Source of the DNA: an uncultured Succinivibrionaceae bacterium
GTDB taxonomy: Bacteria; Pseudomonadota; Gammaproteobacteria; Enterobacterales; Succinivibrionaceae
DNA: 22,529 nt
Reading direction: 5' to 3'
NCBI GenBank assembly: GCA_900539665.1
Contig: UQCV01000040.1
Location: forward strand, 1-22,529
Both the position numbers and the translations under genes were made by a program. Shown piece after piece: positions 7,452-15,180 of this stretch (the stretch's first letter is position 1; each line of letters begins with the position of its first letter). The notes under the pieces are model-generated. The model made no database searches. It worked only from the letters and a program-made list of their open reading frames with translations, and was not told where the DNA came from.

Positions 7452-8222
7452 TTAAAAGAAATAAGCTATAGAGCAAACGCCACGAAATCTGGTTTTGATT
7501 TGTGGATTTATTTGGATAGGATCGTAAGCTAAAACATTAGGGCGCAAATGCATCGCGTGTCCCATACAAACTATAGTTTTAAACAAGGGGGCGCAGCGAG
7601 TAGTTGATTTTTTAATGCTTGTACTTTGGGCTAAAAGCGCAGTAATAATGCTAGTATCACTAATCTTGGTCTCGGCCTCTGAGTTACCTGCAGATAAGGT
7701 AGCTTGAAATATAAAGAGATCGTTTCTGCTTGGTAACATGATGCGTATAAAGTCGCATAGGTGTGACGCTTTAATATTAGAAGTGGCTAATAGGTAGAAC
7801 GGTTTGGAGGTTAGTTCAGTTACGTTTTTAAGTTTATTTAAAGGCGTAGCAAAAATTTTAGCAAAATTGACAAAGGCTGAAGTACTAAGTTGAACTTCTT
7901 CTAAACCTGAAGCTTCAAATGGTAACGTTCCTCGCTGACACTTAGAATAAACCTCGTTGCTAGGTTCTGGTAGATAGATAGTGGGCTCGGCTGAATTAAC
8001 ATTAACGCATTTTGAGGAAGGAGGCATGGTGATATCGCTAATTAAAAAGACTCGTTTGTAGTCTTGGTAGTGCGAAATACTATTAAACGCTAAATCGACA
8101 AACGAAGCGGTGGTTTCGGTGTTTCTATCGGGAATCACTAAAATAGTTGGATTCTCCGAGGAGAAATGTTGGCATTGCATAATGCCGTTATCTTGGTGAA
8201 AGTTGTTAGCGTTGGTAACCAT
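7452..8222 (-). CDS. Degenerate MEMO / AmmeMemoRadiSam-B-like protein
   Basis: The 256-residue product shows, in the family's order, weak counterparts of MEMO-family motifs. ILVIPDRN (27-34) stands where PHAGY is usual, VFLISDIT (58-65) for LLGPSH, and LEEVQL (107-112) for LEVQLPFL. LFIFQATLSAG (169-179) stands for the IASSDLSHY strand, RCAPLF (209-214) for CGRxPI, and GVCSIAYFF (248-256) for GYASIAF. The histidines of the metal site are not conserved (PHAGY, GPSH and EHSLEVQ all lose His); one Cys (210) may correspond to the family's. The usual N-terminal FYP segment is missing, and a stop lies just upstream in frame. It stands alone, without the usual AMMECR1 or radical-SAM partners. It is either a diverged non-enzymatic relative or a decaying gene. 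No clear ribosome binding site precedes the start. The assignment rests on motif order alone. Confidence 0.4.
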   Translation of the reverse strand: MVTNANNFHQDNGIMQCQHFSSENPTILVIPDRNTETTASFVDLAFNSISHYQDYKRVFLISDITMPPSSKCVNVNSAEPTIYLPEPSNEVYSKCQRGTLPFEASGLEEVQLSTSAFVNFAKIFATPLNKLKNVTELTSKPFYLLATSNIKASHLCDFIRIMLPSRNDLFIFQATLSAGNSEAETKISDTSIITALLAQSTSIKKSTTRCAPLFKTIVCMGHAMHLRPNVLAYDPIQINPQIKTRFRGVCSIAYFF

Positions 8223-8584
8223 AATTTTAGCCGTTTATTTTAGTCGCATGTTTTAGCCGCATGTTTTTGCTCTAAGCAGGCTCATGTTTTTTTATGTAGA
8301 GGTTAAGCCAAAAAATATTTAAAAACAAGGATTTGAAACCGTTTTTTTGTGAATGTTGCCATTTAAGAAAACATTTTGAAAAAAGCGTGAAATAGGTATC
8401 AAAATTTTATTTGGTAAAACTTAGGTGCGCCTCTAATACAAAATTAAATCAACCAAAACTGAATCGAACTAGCTTCATACCGTTATTTTAGATCTACAAA
8501 AAGTTTATAAGCTACAGTTTTGTAGGCTTACTCACCCTTTTACTAAATTCGCGCTTCATAAGCCATCGCTTTTACTTGATTTAT
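8223..8584. other. Non-coding stretch with short repeats
   Basis: The part nearest the MEMO-like gene holds a 13-base tandem repeat with one mismatch (TTTTAGTCGCATG at 8238-8250, TTTTAGCCGCATG at 8251-8263). Further right a short hairpin (CTACA at 8512-8516 with TGTAG at 8521-8525) sits inside a larger weak inverted repeat (CTACAAAA 8494-8501 with TTTTGTAG 8518-8525). No gene is supported. Confidence 0.4.
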
Positions 8585-9072
8585 GGCTCTGTGCAAAATC
8601 CTGTGGAATTTGACTATTAGGCCGGCGGCTTTAGTTGGGTAGGACTTCAAATAAAAGATGTTTCTACCCTCTTTCATCTATTAAAAAAACATGGCGGTTA
8701 GTGTCAAGCAATTAATGACATTACATATAGCTCCAATTCCTTGGTAATCATATGGTTATCAGCCTTAAAGGGGGCTTTTTGCATCAAAGTACGACGGCAT
8801 TGATGATTAGAGCATTTATACCTGGTGCGTTCAAAGCATATTTCAGAAGTAGAACTACCAATAGGAATGTGTTTAATTCTTTGAGTTGAGATTGCATGCC
8901 TGTGCATTACGCAACCACAATCAGGGCAGATATGTACATCAGAAGCGGAGATTATTCCCTTGAATACAAATTCGGTTCAATCATCACAACGACCTACAAT
9001 ATCGCAGTCTGTTTGAACAAAAGATTCAAGCTTAGATTTAAAAAAGAGAGTAGAAGAAGTTTGATTAATCAT
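8585..9072 (-). mobile_element. Remnant of an ISL3-family insertion sequence
   Basis: The left border GGCTCTGTGCAAAATCC (8585-8601) looks like the terminal repeat of ISL3 elements, which often begin GGCTCTxTG. It sits downstream of a minus-strand transposase fragment. Only the first 120 or so codons remain; the catalytic region is absent, so the element has an internal deletion. I could not find the matching inverted end to the right of the transposase start. Confidence 0.5.
8704..9072 (-). pseudogene. ISL3-type transposase, N-terminal fragment with internal stop
   Basis: Reading leftward from an ATG at 9072, the frame encodes MINQTSS and onward, meets an in-frame TGA (complement of 8977-8979), then continues. 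It passes a zinc-ribbon CPDCGC followed by MHRHAIS and RIKHIPIG, then RYKCSNHQCRR. This is the N-terminal zinc-binding region of ISL3 transposases, in which two Cys pairs flank the RxIxxLPIG-like strand. A second stop closes the frame at 8704-8706, well before the DDE catalytic domain. The fragment cannot make an active transposase. ISL3 assignment rests on this motif order and on the border sequence. Confidence 0.6.
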
Positions 9073-9279
9073 AAGGTCTGTGTAGAATTATTCATGGTAA
9101 GGATCTTTAGTAGTGGTTTGTTTTTGCTTATTTAAATCTTGCTAAATTTTCCTTACCACTTCAATTTTTCCCGTCTCGAGATTGGTTTAATTTTTATCGA
9201 ACTCGCACGTTTTTACGCAGACCCGCATAATTTGCTTGCGTTCGCATTTTTTCTCTTCTAAGATGTAAGTGTATTGATG
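9073..9279. other. Non-coding stretch left of the exported-protein promoter
   Basis: I see no supported gene here. A TCTCGAGA palindrome occurs near 9174-9181 and shares the GTCTCG half-site of the larger palindrome at 9280-9302. Confidence 0.35.
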
Positions 9280-9302
9280 GTCTCGGTAACGTTACACGAG
9301 AC
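9280..9302. promoter_or_regulatory. Palindrome upstream of the exported-protein gene
   Basis: GTCTCG (9280-9285) and CGAGAC (9297-9302) flank a perfect palindrome GTAACGTTAC (9286-9295), so the whole 23-base block is palindromic apart from one extra base. It ends 21 bases before the -35 box of the following gene, a usual position for an activator or repressor site. The regulator is unknown. Confidence 0.4.
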
Positions 9303-9323
9303 TTCTATGCTTACTGTCCGGTG

Positions 9324-9353
9324 TTGTATACCGACTTAAGTTAAGCTTAATAA
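9324..9353 (+). promoter_or_regulatory. Promoter of the exported small protein
   Basis: TTGTAT (9324-9329), an 18-base spacer and TAATAA (9348-9353) put the transcription start near 9360, leaving a short leader of about 20 bases before the ATG at 9382. Confidence 0.45.
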
Positions 9354-9381
9354 AATTTACATTAGATGGGATATTCTTATC

Positions 9382-9801
9382 ATGAAAAAGATTTGTGCAA
9401 TTGCAGCTGTTGTAGCAGCTTTCTCTTGTTTTTCTGCTCAGGCTTCTGATTTTCCTGCCGGGTGGGAACTTGATGGGACTAATACTGATTCAGATGCAGG
9501 TCAATTTACTTTTGTAAACAAGAGTGTTAATGCAACTGTAAACATAACTAAAGTTGAAGGTTCTAATTCCACTGAAAATTTAGAAGCAGTAGCGCAGGCT
9601 TCAGCTAAGCAGATTGGTTGTTCATCTGTTGGTCCTGCAGTAGATGGGTTTACTCTTAGCGACTGCCCTAACAATGTGCATGTTTATATTGAACCTGACA
9701 CTGATGGCTATAGCGTAGTCACTGCAGTTTGCGAAGGTGACTCATGTGATGAAGTCAATAATTTCCTTAATGAAATGGTTCGGAGAGGCGAAGAAGAATA
9801 A
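9382..9801 (+). CDS. Small exported protein with four cysteines, unknown function
   Basis: The product is 139 residues. MKKICAIAAVV and a hydrophobic stretch ending SAQA-S form a Sec signal peptide with a probable signal peptidase I cut after Ala21, leaving about 118 residues in the periplasm or outside. The mature part is acidic and has Cys80, Cys95, Cys117 and Cys122, enough for two disulfides. The mix of short beta-like segments (QFTFVNKSV, ATVNITKV, VHVYIEP) suggests a small beta-rich domain. I do not recognise a family. The gene lies between two insertion-sequence remnants, with its own promoter, an upstream palindrome, and a terminator supplied by the neighbouring IS end. A weak GATGGGA precedes the ATG. 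Signal peptide and composition make it a credible gene; its function is open. Confidence 0.75.
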   Translation: MKKICAIAAVVAAFSCFSAQASDFPAGWELDGTNTDSDAGQFTFVNKSVNATVNITKVEGSNSTENLEAVAQASAKQIGCSSVGPAVDGFTLSDCPNNVHVYIEPDTDGYSVVTAVCEGDSCDEVNNFLNEMVRRGEEE

Positions 9802-9881
9802 TATCTTCGAATCCCATATTCTGCTGATTTAGATATAGAAAATAATATTTTTTAGGAATTAATTGAAAAATCAGTGAATTT

Positions 9882-9972
9882 CCCTAGTTTTGCATGATTA
9901 TATGCAACAAGGGTTCGGAGACTACCCCTCCACAGCGAGGGGTATTTTTATATTGTGCGACGAGAAATACTT
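9882..9972. repeat. IS-end repeat, copy 1
   Basis: These 91 bases recur at 22439-22529 with two substitutions (9911 and 9917, G here and T there). The similarity starts abruptly at CCCTAG and runs into a transposase reading frame, so this is the end of an insertion sequence, not a dispersed regulatory repeat. It includes the inverted pair TTGCAT and ATGCAA around 9889-9906. Confidence 0.85.
9923..9949 (+). terminator. Terminator carried in the IS end, copy 1
   Basis: TACCCCTC (9923-9930) pairs with GAGGGGTA (9937-9944) over eight base pairs, followed by five T. It stops rightward transcription arriving from the exported-protein gene before it enters the transposase region in antisense. Confidence 0.85.
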
Positions 9973-10124
9973 TCTAAATCTTCTACACTTTCTGGATCAT
10001 TGATTTCCTCATTTTCGTCCTCATAGTCTGAGGTGACTACTGTTGGAATCGGCACTCCTAAAGCCTCAAATAAGCGCTTTTTCTTGCCTACAACCTCATC
10101 GTATAGTAATCCATCTTTAACCCC
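9948..10124 (-). pseudogene. Transposase C-terminal stump
   Basis: A minus-strand frame of 58 codons without a start ends in ESISRRTI and a TAA inside the IS-end repeat. Its visible part includes LLYDEVVGKKKRLFEALG and VPIPTVVTSDY, then a very acidic stretch. The next copy of the same end at the right edge of the window encodes an identical final SISRRTI. The frame is cut off by a TAG at 10125-10127 and no remainder lies upstream. The pattern of a long acidic tail after a short helical segment does not let me name the IS family; an IS4/IS1634-like element is possible. Confidence 0.65.
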
Positions 10125-10171
10125 CTAAGTCTTACAATAGTTGCAACAAATGAATTACATGACTTGACTAC

Positions 10172-10202
10172 AAAAAACCAGGAATTGAATTTAATTCCTG
10201 GT
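10172..10202 (-). terminator. Intrinsic terminator of asnB
   Basis: ACCAGGAATT (10177-10186) and AATTCCTGGT (10193-10202) form a perfect ten-base-pair stem with a six-base loop. On the minus strand it runs into six T (complement of 10172-10177). It lies about 30 bases after the asnB stop codon. Confidence 0.9.
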
Positions 10203-10233
10203 TTAATTGAAAGTTTAGTTGGTAAGCGTGAGC

Positions 10234-11928
10234 TTAGAACTTCTTACCTTCGTGGTAAGACTGATCATGCACCCCTTCAACTGCACGACCAGATGGGTCG
10301 GCCATGTTCTTGAAGTGTTCGTCCCATTCGATGGCCTTAGGGGTTGAGCAAGCTACAGACTTCCCGTAAGGAACTGTCATTACGGCAGATGAAAGTGGGA
10401 ACAATTCTTCAAAAATTGAACGGTAGAGGTAAGCTTCCTTAGTTAGCGGAGTGTTAAGTGGGAATCTGCTAGCAGCTTCGGCAAACATCTGGTCGCTAAC
10501 TTCTTGTTCAGCGTAATCGCGAAGTGAGTCAATCCATGAGTAACCTACGCCATCGGAGAATTGTTCCTTCTGACGCCAAGCCACTGATTCTGGAAGGTAA
10601 TCTTCAAAGGCCTTTCTAACGATATACTTTTCGATCTTACCATGACCACACATCTTATCCTTTGGATTGAGACGCATAGCAATATCCATAAATTCCTTAT
10701 CGAGGAATGGAACGCGGCCTTCAACCCCCCAAGCAGCAAGTGACTTATTAGCACGTGCGCAGTCGTAAAGGTGGAGCTGATCAAGCTTACGTACGGTTTC
10801 TTCATGGAATTCCTGAGCGTTTGGTGCTTTATGGAAGTATAAGTAACCACCAAATAATTCATCAGAACCTTCGCCTGAAAGTACCATCTTAATGCCCATG
10901 GCCTTAATATAACGCGCCATTAAGAACATTGGGGTAGAGGCACGAATGGTTGTAACGTCATAAGTTTCGATGTGATAAATCACGTCACGTAAAGCGTCGA
11001 TACCTTCTTGCACAGTGAAGTGGATTTCATGGTGAATAGTACCGATAGCATCAGCTACTTCCTTAGCCTTAACTAAGTCTGGAGAACCCTTAAGACCTAC
11101 TGCAAAAGAGTGCAACTGTGGCCACCAGGCTTGAGATTCACTGTTGTCTTCAATACGGTGAGCTGCAAAGCTCTTAGTAATGGCAGAAATTACTGATGAA
11201 TCAAGACCACCAGAAAGGAGTACGCCGTATGGCACGTCACACATTAACTGGCGCTTAACGGCATCTTCAAGGCCTTTACGTAAAGTCGCGATGTCTGATT
11301 CGTTGTCTTTAACGTTGTCGTATTCCATCCAATCGCGCTTGTAGTATTTAACGATTTCGTGGTTGCCGTTTTTGCTGTAAAGGTATGAACCTGCTGGGAA
11401 TTCCTTAACAGTTTCACAAACACCAATCAAGGCCTTCATTTCAGAAGCAACGTAGAGGTGACCTGCCTTGTCGTAGCCCATGTAAAGAGGAATGATCCCA
11501 ATATGGTCACGGCCAATTAAGTAGCAGTCTTCTTCTGCATCATAGAGTACGAAAGCGAAGATCCCGTTGATGTCATCGAGGAACTTTTCCTTCTTTTCTT
11601 TATAAAGAGCAAGGATACATTCACAGTCAGAACCAGTTTGGAACTTAAAGTCTACGGTTAAACCTGCTTCGAGGTCTTTGTGGTTGTAGATTTCACCATT
11701 TACTGCGAGGATATTATTGTGTTCTGGGTTGTAGAGTGGCTGAGCCCCGTTGTTAGGGTCAACAATAGAAAGACGTTCGTGAACAAGAATTGCGTTATCG
11801 CCGGTGTAAATACCTTCCCAATCAGGCCCGCGGTGACGCATCTTTCTGGATTGTTCCAGAGCTTCCTTGCGGAGGAGTTTGTGGTCATCCTCTGCTTTAA
11901 TATCTAATATCCCAAATATAGAACACAT
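10234..11928 (-). CDS. asnB: Asparagine synthetase B, glutamine-hydrolysing
   Basis: AsnB makes asparagine from aspartate, ATP and glutamine in the cytoplasm. The product is 564 residues against 554 in E. coli. The N-terminal amidotransferase domain begins MCSIFGI, giving the nucleophile Cys2 after Met removal, and contains HERLSIVDP and VNGEIYNH, which hold the glutamine-binding residues. The synthetase domain carries the ATP-binding loop SGGLDSS (about 237-243) and, further on, SGEGSDELFGGY and the GVEGRVPFLD stretch. The start follows AAGAGGAA at ideal spacing. The gene is transcribed alone, with a promoter about 165 bases upstream and a strong terminator. No frameshift or missing catalytic residue is seen. 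Confidence 0.97.
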   Translation of the reverse strand: MCSIFGILDIKAEDDHKLLRKEALEQSRKMRHRGPDWEGIYTGDNAILVHERLSIVDPNNGAQPLYNPEHNNILAVNGEIYNHKDLEAGLTVDFKFQTGSDCECILALYKEKKEKFLDDINGIFAFVLYDAEEDCYLIGRDHIGIIPLYMGYDKAGHLYVASEMKALIGVCETVKEFPAGSYLYSKNGNHEIVKYYKRDWMEYDNVKDNESDIATLRKGLEDAVKRQLMCDVPYGVLLSGGLDSSVISAITKSFAAHRIEDNSESQAWWPQLHSFAVGLKGSPDLVKAKEVADAIGTIHHEIHFTVQEGIDALRDVIYHIETYDVTTIRASTPMFLMARYIKAMGIKMVLSGEGSDELFGGYLYFHKAPNAQEFHEETVRKLDQLHLYDCARANKSLAAWGVEGRVPFLDKEFMDIAMRLNPKDKMCGHGKIEKYIVRKAFEDYLPESVAWRQKEQFSDGVGYSWIDSLRDYAEQEVSDQMFAEAASRFPLNTPLTKEAYLYRSIFEELFPLSSAVMTVPYGKSVACSTPKAIEWDEHFKNMADPSGRAVEGVHDQSYHEGKKF

Positions 11929-12099
11929 AAAATTCCTCTTAATTTCAGTGGTAGTGCTTAGTTAATAAGTGGGACTTCCAGGTTACGGCTAAAACCTACT
12001 CCAACTTTCAATATTAAAAGTAAGGTGCGGGTTCCAACTATTACCAATTGTTGAAGCTCCTAGCTCAAAAACCAAGCGGTTTGTTCAAATCACAATTTC

Positions 12100-12129
12100 A
12101 TTTTACACTTATTTTTTGGACAATATCAA
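12100..12129 (-). promoter_or_regulatory. Promoter of asnB
   Basis: Read leftward, TTGATA (complement of 12124-12129), an 18-base spacer and TAAAAT (complement of 12100-12105) predict a start near 12093. The leader of about 165 bases is longer than needed for translation, but I see no clear riboswitch or attenuator in it. Confidence 0.5.
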
Positions 12130-12351
12130 TCAAGAAACGTGAAAATATTTAACTTAGCAATAAGAATTTGGTGGTATTGAATAATCATACACAAAAAATG
12201 TGCAACATTACCCATTTATAGTGTTGAAGTTAAAATAAAATGTGGAGCTACCACAGGATAAAGACACTCTATTTGCCGTTTTTTACAAAATTTTTTTGTG
12301 ATTTGGGTAAGTTGAAACAAATTGGGTCAAAAAGTGCACTGTTAGCGGTGC
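12130..12351. other. Intergenic region between asnB promoter and EamA gene end
   Basis: This is AT-rich sequence without a supported gene. Together with the asnB leader and the next terminator it makes up the gap of about 500 bases between the two minus-strand genes. Confidence 0.4.
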
Positions 12352-12391
12352 AAAAAAAACAGCCTAACCGAAATTTTTGTGGCAAGGCTGT
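12352..12391 (-). terminator. Intrinsic terminator of the EamA transporter gene
   Basis: ACAGCCT (12359-12365) pairs with AGGCTGT (12385-12391). On the minus strand the stem is followed by eight T (complement of 12352-12359). The loop is large but can extend the stem by two more C-G pairs. Confidence 0.75.
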
Positions 12392-12427
12392 TAGTAGTGA
12401 TTAGTAGCGACAAGCGGTTACTAGCGA

Positions 12428-13339
12428 TCAGGCGCCATGCGCTTTACGGCTAGGTAGAGGCAGTTTTATATTTTGTGAAAGCACGAGCCCAATCATAATA
12501 AGAACACACCCAGCTAAGCCCAGAGCAGTTAATTCTTCCCCTAAAATGAGCCATGCAAACAACACGGTAAGGACTGGAGACGCATAGAGGTAAATAATGC
12601 TAGTAACTGGGCCGATAATCTTGACAGCAAAATTCCAAGTTGCAAAGCACATAGCCGAGGCTGCAAGCCCTAAAAAGAGTAGATTGCCATAGTTTTCAGG
12701 CTTTAAAAATCTAGTCATATCGCTAGAAGTATCCATAAATGAAGCAGCAATAGCGATAAAGATAATTCCATAAAGGAACGAGCGTCTAGTTACGGCAATA
12801 GTGTTGTGTCCGAAGGTGCTGATTTTTTTACACACAACCGAGTAAAAAGCCCACACTAAACCGGCGCCTACCGCCATTAAATCGCCTAATGGGTTGATAG
12901 ACACGCTTGAACCATGCAAGCTTAAAATCAAGATCCCCGCTAAAGCAGCGCAAAAACCTAAAAAGAATCGAGGCGTTAAATGGTTTTCATCGCGGTAAAA
13001 AAGTCTCGTAACTACGGCGGTGAGCATAGGGGTAACAACTAAGATAATCCCCACATTGACAGCTGTCGTCATAGTTAAGGCAATGTTTTCCGTGAGAAAG
13101 TAAAGGCAACCCCCTGTAAGCCCTGCAAAGACGTAATAAATTTCTTCACTCTTTTTAAACCCTAGTGATTTAGGGTATATGAGCTTAAGAGCCAAAGCGC
13201 CAATGATAAATCTAGCGAGGAGAATTTCGACCGGAGTAAAGTCGTGAAGCAAGATTTTGGTGGAAACGTAGGTAACACTCCAAACAGTAACAGTCAATAA
13301 GGCTGCAAGGTGGCCACTTAAGGCGCGAGTATTGTTCAT
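12428..13339 (-). CDS. EamA-family (DMT superfamily) inner-membrane transporter
   Basis: The product has 303 residues and about ten hydrophobic segments arranged as two EamA repeats (about 8-137 and 150-285), the fold of the drug/metabolite transporter superfamily such as RhaT- and YdcZ-like exporters. The first repeat begins HLAALLTVTVWSVTYVSTK, typical for the family, and the second begins GDLMAVGAGLVWAFYSVVCK. Substrate cannot be read from sequence; family members export amino acids, nucleosides or other metabolites. It is a single gene with its own terminator, upstream of asnB but probably not cotranscribed. The ATG has no strong Shine-Dalgarno, so a slightly different start is possible. 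Confidence 0.85.
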   Translation of the reverse strand: MNNTRALSGHLAALLTVTVWSVTYVSTKILLHDFTPVEILLARFIIGALALKLIYPKSLGFKKSEEIYYVFAGLTGGCLYFLTENIALTMTTAVNVGIILVVTPMLTAVVTRLFYRDENHLTPRFFLGFCAALAGILILSLHGSSVSINPLGDLMAVGAGLVWAFYSVVCKKISTFGHNTIAVTRRSFLYGIIFIAIAASFMDTSSDMTRFLKPENYGNLLFLGLAASAMCFATWNFAVKIIGPVTSIIYLYASPVLTVLFAWLILGEELTALGLAGCVLIMIGLVLSQNIKLPLPSRKAHGA

Positions 13340-13734
13340 AAGATAAACATTATGTAAAAAGTCAAAACAACTAGCGACTTAGTACATGCAGTGCAGTCCA
13401 GCTATCGGACAATGTAGTACAAAGACGGTGCCAAAATTTAGAAATTAGGTTTTATTAGTACTAATGTTTGTGGTAAAACAAAGTACTACTACTAAAAGTG
13501 GATATTATAAGCCAAATCCTTTTCTTTTGTCGGGTAAGACTTAAGCGATATGGCCTGTATTAGCTGGAGTCTTTGAGCTTGTAACCGGAAAACTGGCAAA
13601 TAATGGTTAAAAACTTGAAATGGAGAACGGGAATGGTGAAATGGGCGAGTAAAAAGTAAAAATAATGAATAGAGATTGGAGAGAAAAGGGAAATAAAAGC
13701 TAACTAAAAAGAGAAATTAAGAAAAAGGGGTAAA
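13340..13734. other. Intergenic region; right part is a tRNA trailer
   Basis: The left half has inverted repeats of unknown role: GTCC/GGAC around 13397-13411, and TAGTACT (13456-13462) with AGTACTA (13482-13488). From about 13610 to 13734 the plus strand is almost all purine, so a leftward tRNA transcript would carry a pyrimidine-rich, G-poor 3' trailer. No gene is supported. Confidence 0.45.
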
Positions 13735-13811
13735 TGGTGCGTCTGATTGAATTCGAATCAACGACCCCCACCATGTCAAGGTGATGCTCTAACCAGCTGA
13801 GCTACAGACGC
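13735..13811 (-). tRNA. tRNA-Val(GAC) with encoded CCA
   Basis: The minus strand folds as a 77-base tRNA. The acceptor arm is GCGTCTG with CAGACGC, followed by A73 and CCA (complement of 13735-13738). The D arm contains AGCTCAGCTGGTTAGAGC, and the anticodon arm has CACCTTGACATGGTG with GAC at the complement of 13775-13777. The T loop is TTCGAAT. The anticodon arm and the GGGGGTC variable stretch match E. coli tRNA-Val(GAC). Confidence 0.96.
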
Positions 13812-13828
13812 ATTTGAAAAGCGAATAC

Positions 13829-13856
13829 ATTATAACGTGTTTAAATTAACTCGCAA
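13829..13856 (-). promoter_or_regulatory. Promoter of tRNA-Val
   Basis: Read leftward, TTGCGA (complement of 13851-13856), a 16-base spacer and TATAAT (complement of 13829-13834) precede the mature 5' end by about 17 bases, giving a very short 5' leader. There is no G+C-rich discriminator. Confidence 0.7.
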
Positions 13857-13920
13857 CAAAAAATTATTTCAAATTATTTATTTGTCTATATTTGGCACAG
13901 CTGTCATTAACTTTAATAGC

Positions 13921-13948
13921 AAAAACCATGGCTTAGTCCATGGTTTTT
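13921..13948. terminator. Bidirectional hairpin after the Sel1-repeat gene
   Basis: AAAAACCATGG (13921-13931) and CCATGGTTTTT (13938-13948) form an 11-base-pair stem that has T tracts when read either way. It most likely ends the minus-strand Sel1-repeat transcript before the tRNA promoter. Confidence 0.75.
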
Positions 13949-14114
13949 GTTGGTTGGCTTGATTTTTTTGGGGTGGTGATTTTTCAGGCCTTATATATCT
14001 ATTGCTAAATACGTTTTAGACATCCATTGCGCTTTAGACATTCGTGGGCAACGGTCCTTGAGCTTTTATTTATAGATATTTACAAACCTGCTTTCTCCCA
14101 TTATTACCCAATTC

Positions 14115-15116
14115 TTATTTACAAACTTTAGGGTTAGCTTCTGGCTCGAGGCGGGCCTTTTTGATTTCCTCGTTAGTAAGCTTTGCTTCAAGTTTATTAA
14201 GTCTAATCATGTTGTCAGAAGAATTTTGACAAGTAGTTAAGGCTAACTGATGAACGTAAGCTTTATACTTGTTTTCTACCTTGTCATTAGCTTCTTCAAG
14301 CAAGCTTAACTGTTTATAAGCTTCGCTTGAGCCCATAGAAGCTGCTTTTTCTAATAACTTGTAACCGGCCAAGATGTCAGCTTTGGTACCTTCACCAGAA
14401 ATAAACATGTTTGCAGTAGACAGTATTGCTGGGAGGTAGGAGGTGCTTTCGGCGAGTTTACTCATTTCAGCAAATGAGACTTTAGGATCGTAAACACCTA
14501 ATTCCTTAAACTCTTCCCGCTTTTTGAGGTCAGCTAAGTAGTATTTAGCTTCAAGGTTACCGGCCATAGCCACATCTTCTAATGATTTAAGCCCAGTGCG
14601 ACCGGTTCCTAAATTGTGATTAGAAAGGTAGATGTTAAGAGAAAAAATAGATAAATCCTTTTTAGCTTCGATATTGCCACTCTTGTAAGCTATATAAAGC
14701 CAATTAATCCCTTGCTCGTTGTCGCGAGCAATACCAATACCATCAAAGTAAACGTGAGCGATGATATATTGAAGCTTTGGGGTTGCGGCTTTTGTTTTTA
14801 CTAGCGGGAAGCAAGTATTGTAAGTTGCTTTATCTTTTTTCTTAAAAAGTTCCTCGCATAAAGCTGCACCTTTTAAGAATTCTTCTTTGGTAAACGGGCT
14901 ATAGATTGATTCGGAATTATCTTTTGCTTCAGGAGTTGGAGCAGAAGTTGCTAGAGTTTGAGTTTTAGGTTGATTTTTAGCTCCAGTATTAACTTCTAAT
15001 TCTTGGGCATTAAGGCTCGAGGTTAGGCCAAGAGCAAGAGCTAATGAAAGAGCTGTGGCACGCAAAGTGCGTTCTGCAGTTTTACGCAAAGTTGTTTGTG
15101 ATAATACGGTAAACAT
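14115..15116 (-). CDS. Exported Sel1-repeat protein
   Basis: The product is 333 residues from ATG at 15116. The start was chosen because it gives a clean signal peptide, with a twin-Arg-free basic start and a hydrophobic LSLALALGLTSSLNA, and because a promoter at 15181-15209 excludes the longer frame running to 15236. The mature protein has a polar Thr/Gln-rich segment, then helical Sel1-like (TPR-type) repeats. Recognisable units are LQYIIAHVYFDGIGIARD with GINWLYIAYKSGN, GLKSLEDVAMAGNLEAKYYLA, and ILSTANMFISGEGTKAD with GYKLLEKAASMGSSEAYKQL. Such repeats mediate protein binding; exported versions in gammaproteobacteria occur in envelope maintenance and signalling. The partner is unknown. 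Its neighbours (MATE genes, tRNA) give no hint. Confidence 0.85.
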   Translation of the reverse strand: MFTVLSQTTLRKTAERTLRATALSLALALGLTSSLNAQELEVNTGAKNQPKTQTLATSAPTPEAKDNSESIYSPFTKEEFLKGAALCEELFKKKDKATYNTCFPLVKTKAATPKLQYIIAHVYFDGIGIARDNEQGINWLYIAYKSGNIEAKKDLSIFSLNIYLSNHNLGTGRTGLKSLEDVAMAGNLEAKYYLADLKKREEFKELGVYDPKVSFAEMSKLAESTSYLPAILSTANMFISGEGTKADILAGYKLLEKAASMGSSEAYKQLSLLEEANDKVENKYKAYVHQLALTTCQNSSDNMIRLNKLEAKLTNEEIKKARLEPEANPKVCK

Positions 15117-15180
15117 TCTTTTAAACGTGTCCTGTAGTAACTTGAAAATTGAAGCGGAATTCCCCGCAATATTTGCGATT

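Noticed and set aside
8896..9135. 79-codon plus-strand frame
   Set aside because: It lies antisense to the ISL3 transposase fragment, whose zinc-ribbon motifs explain the sequence.
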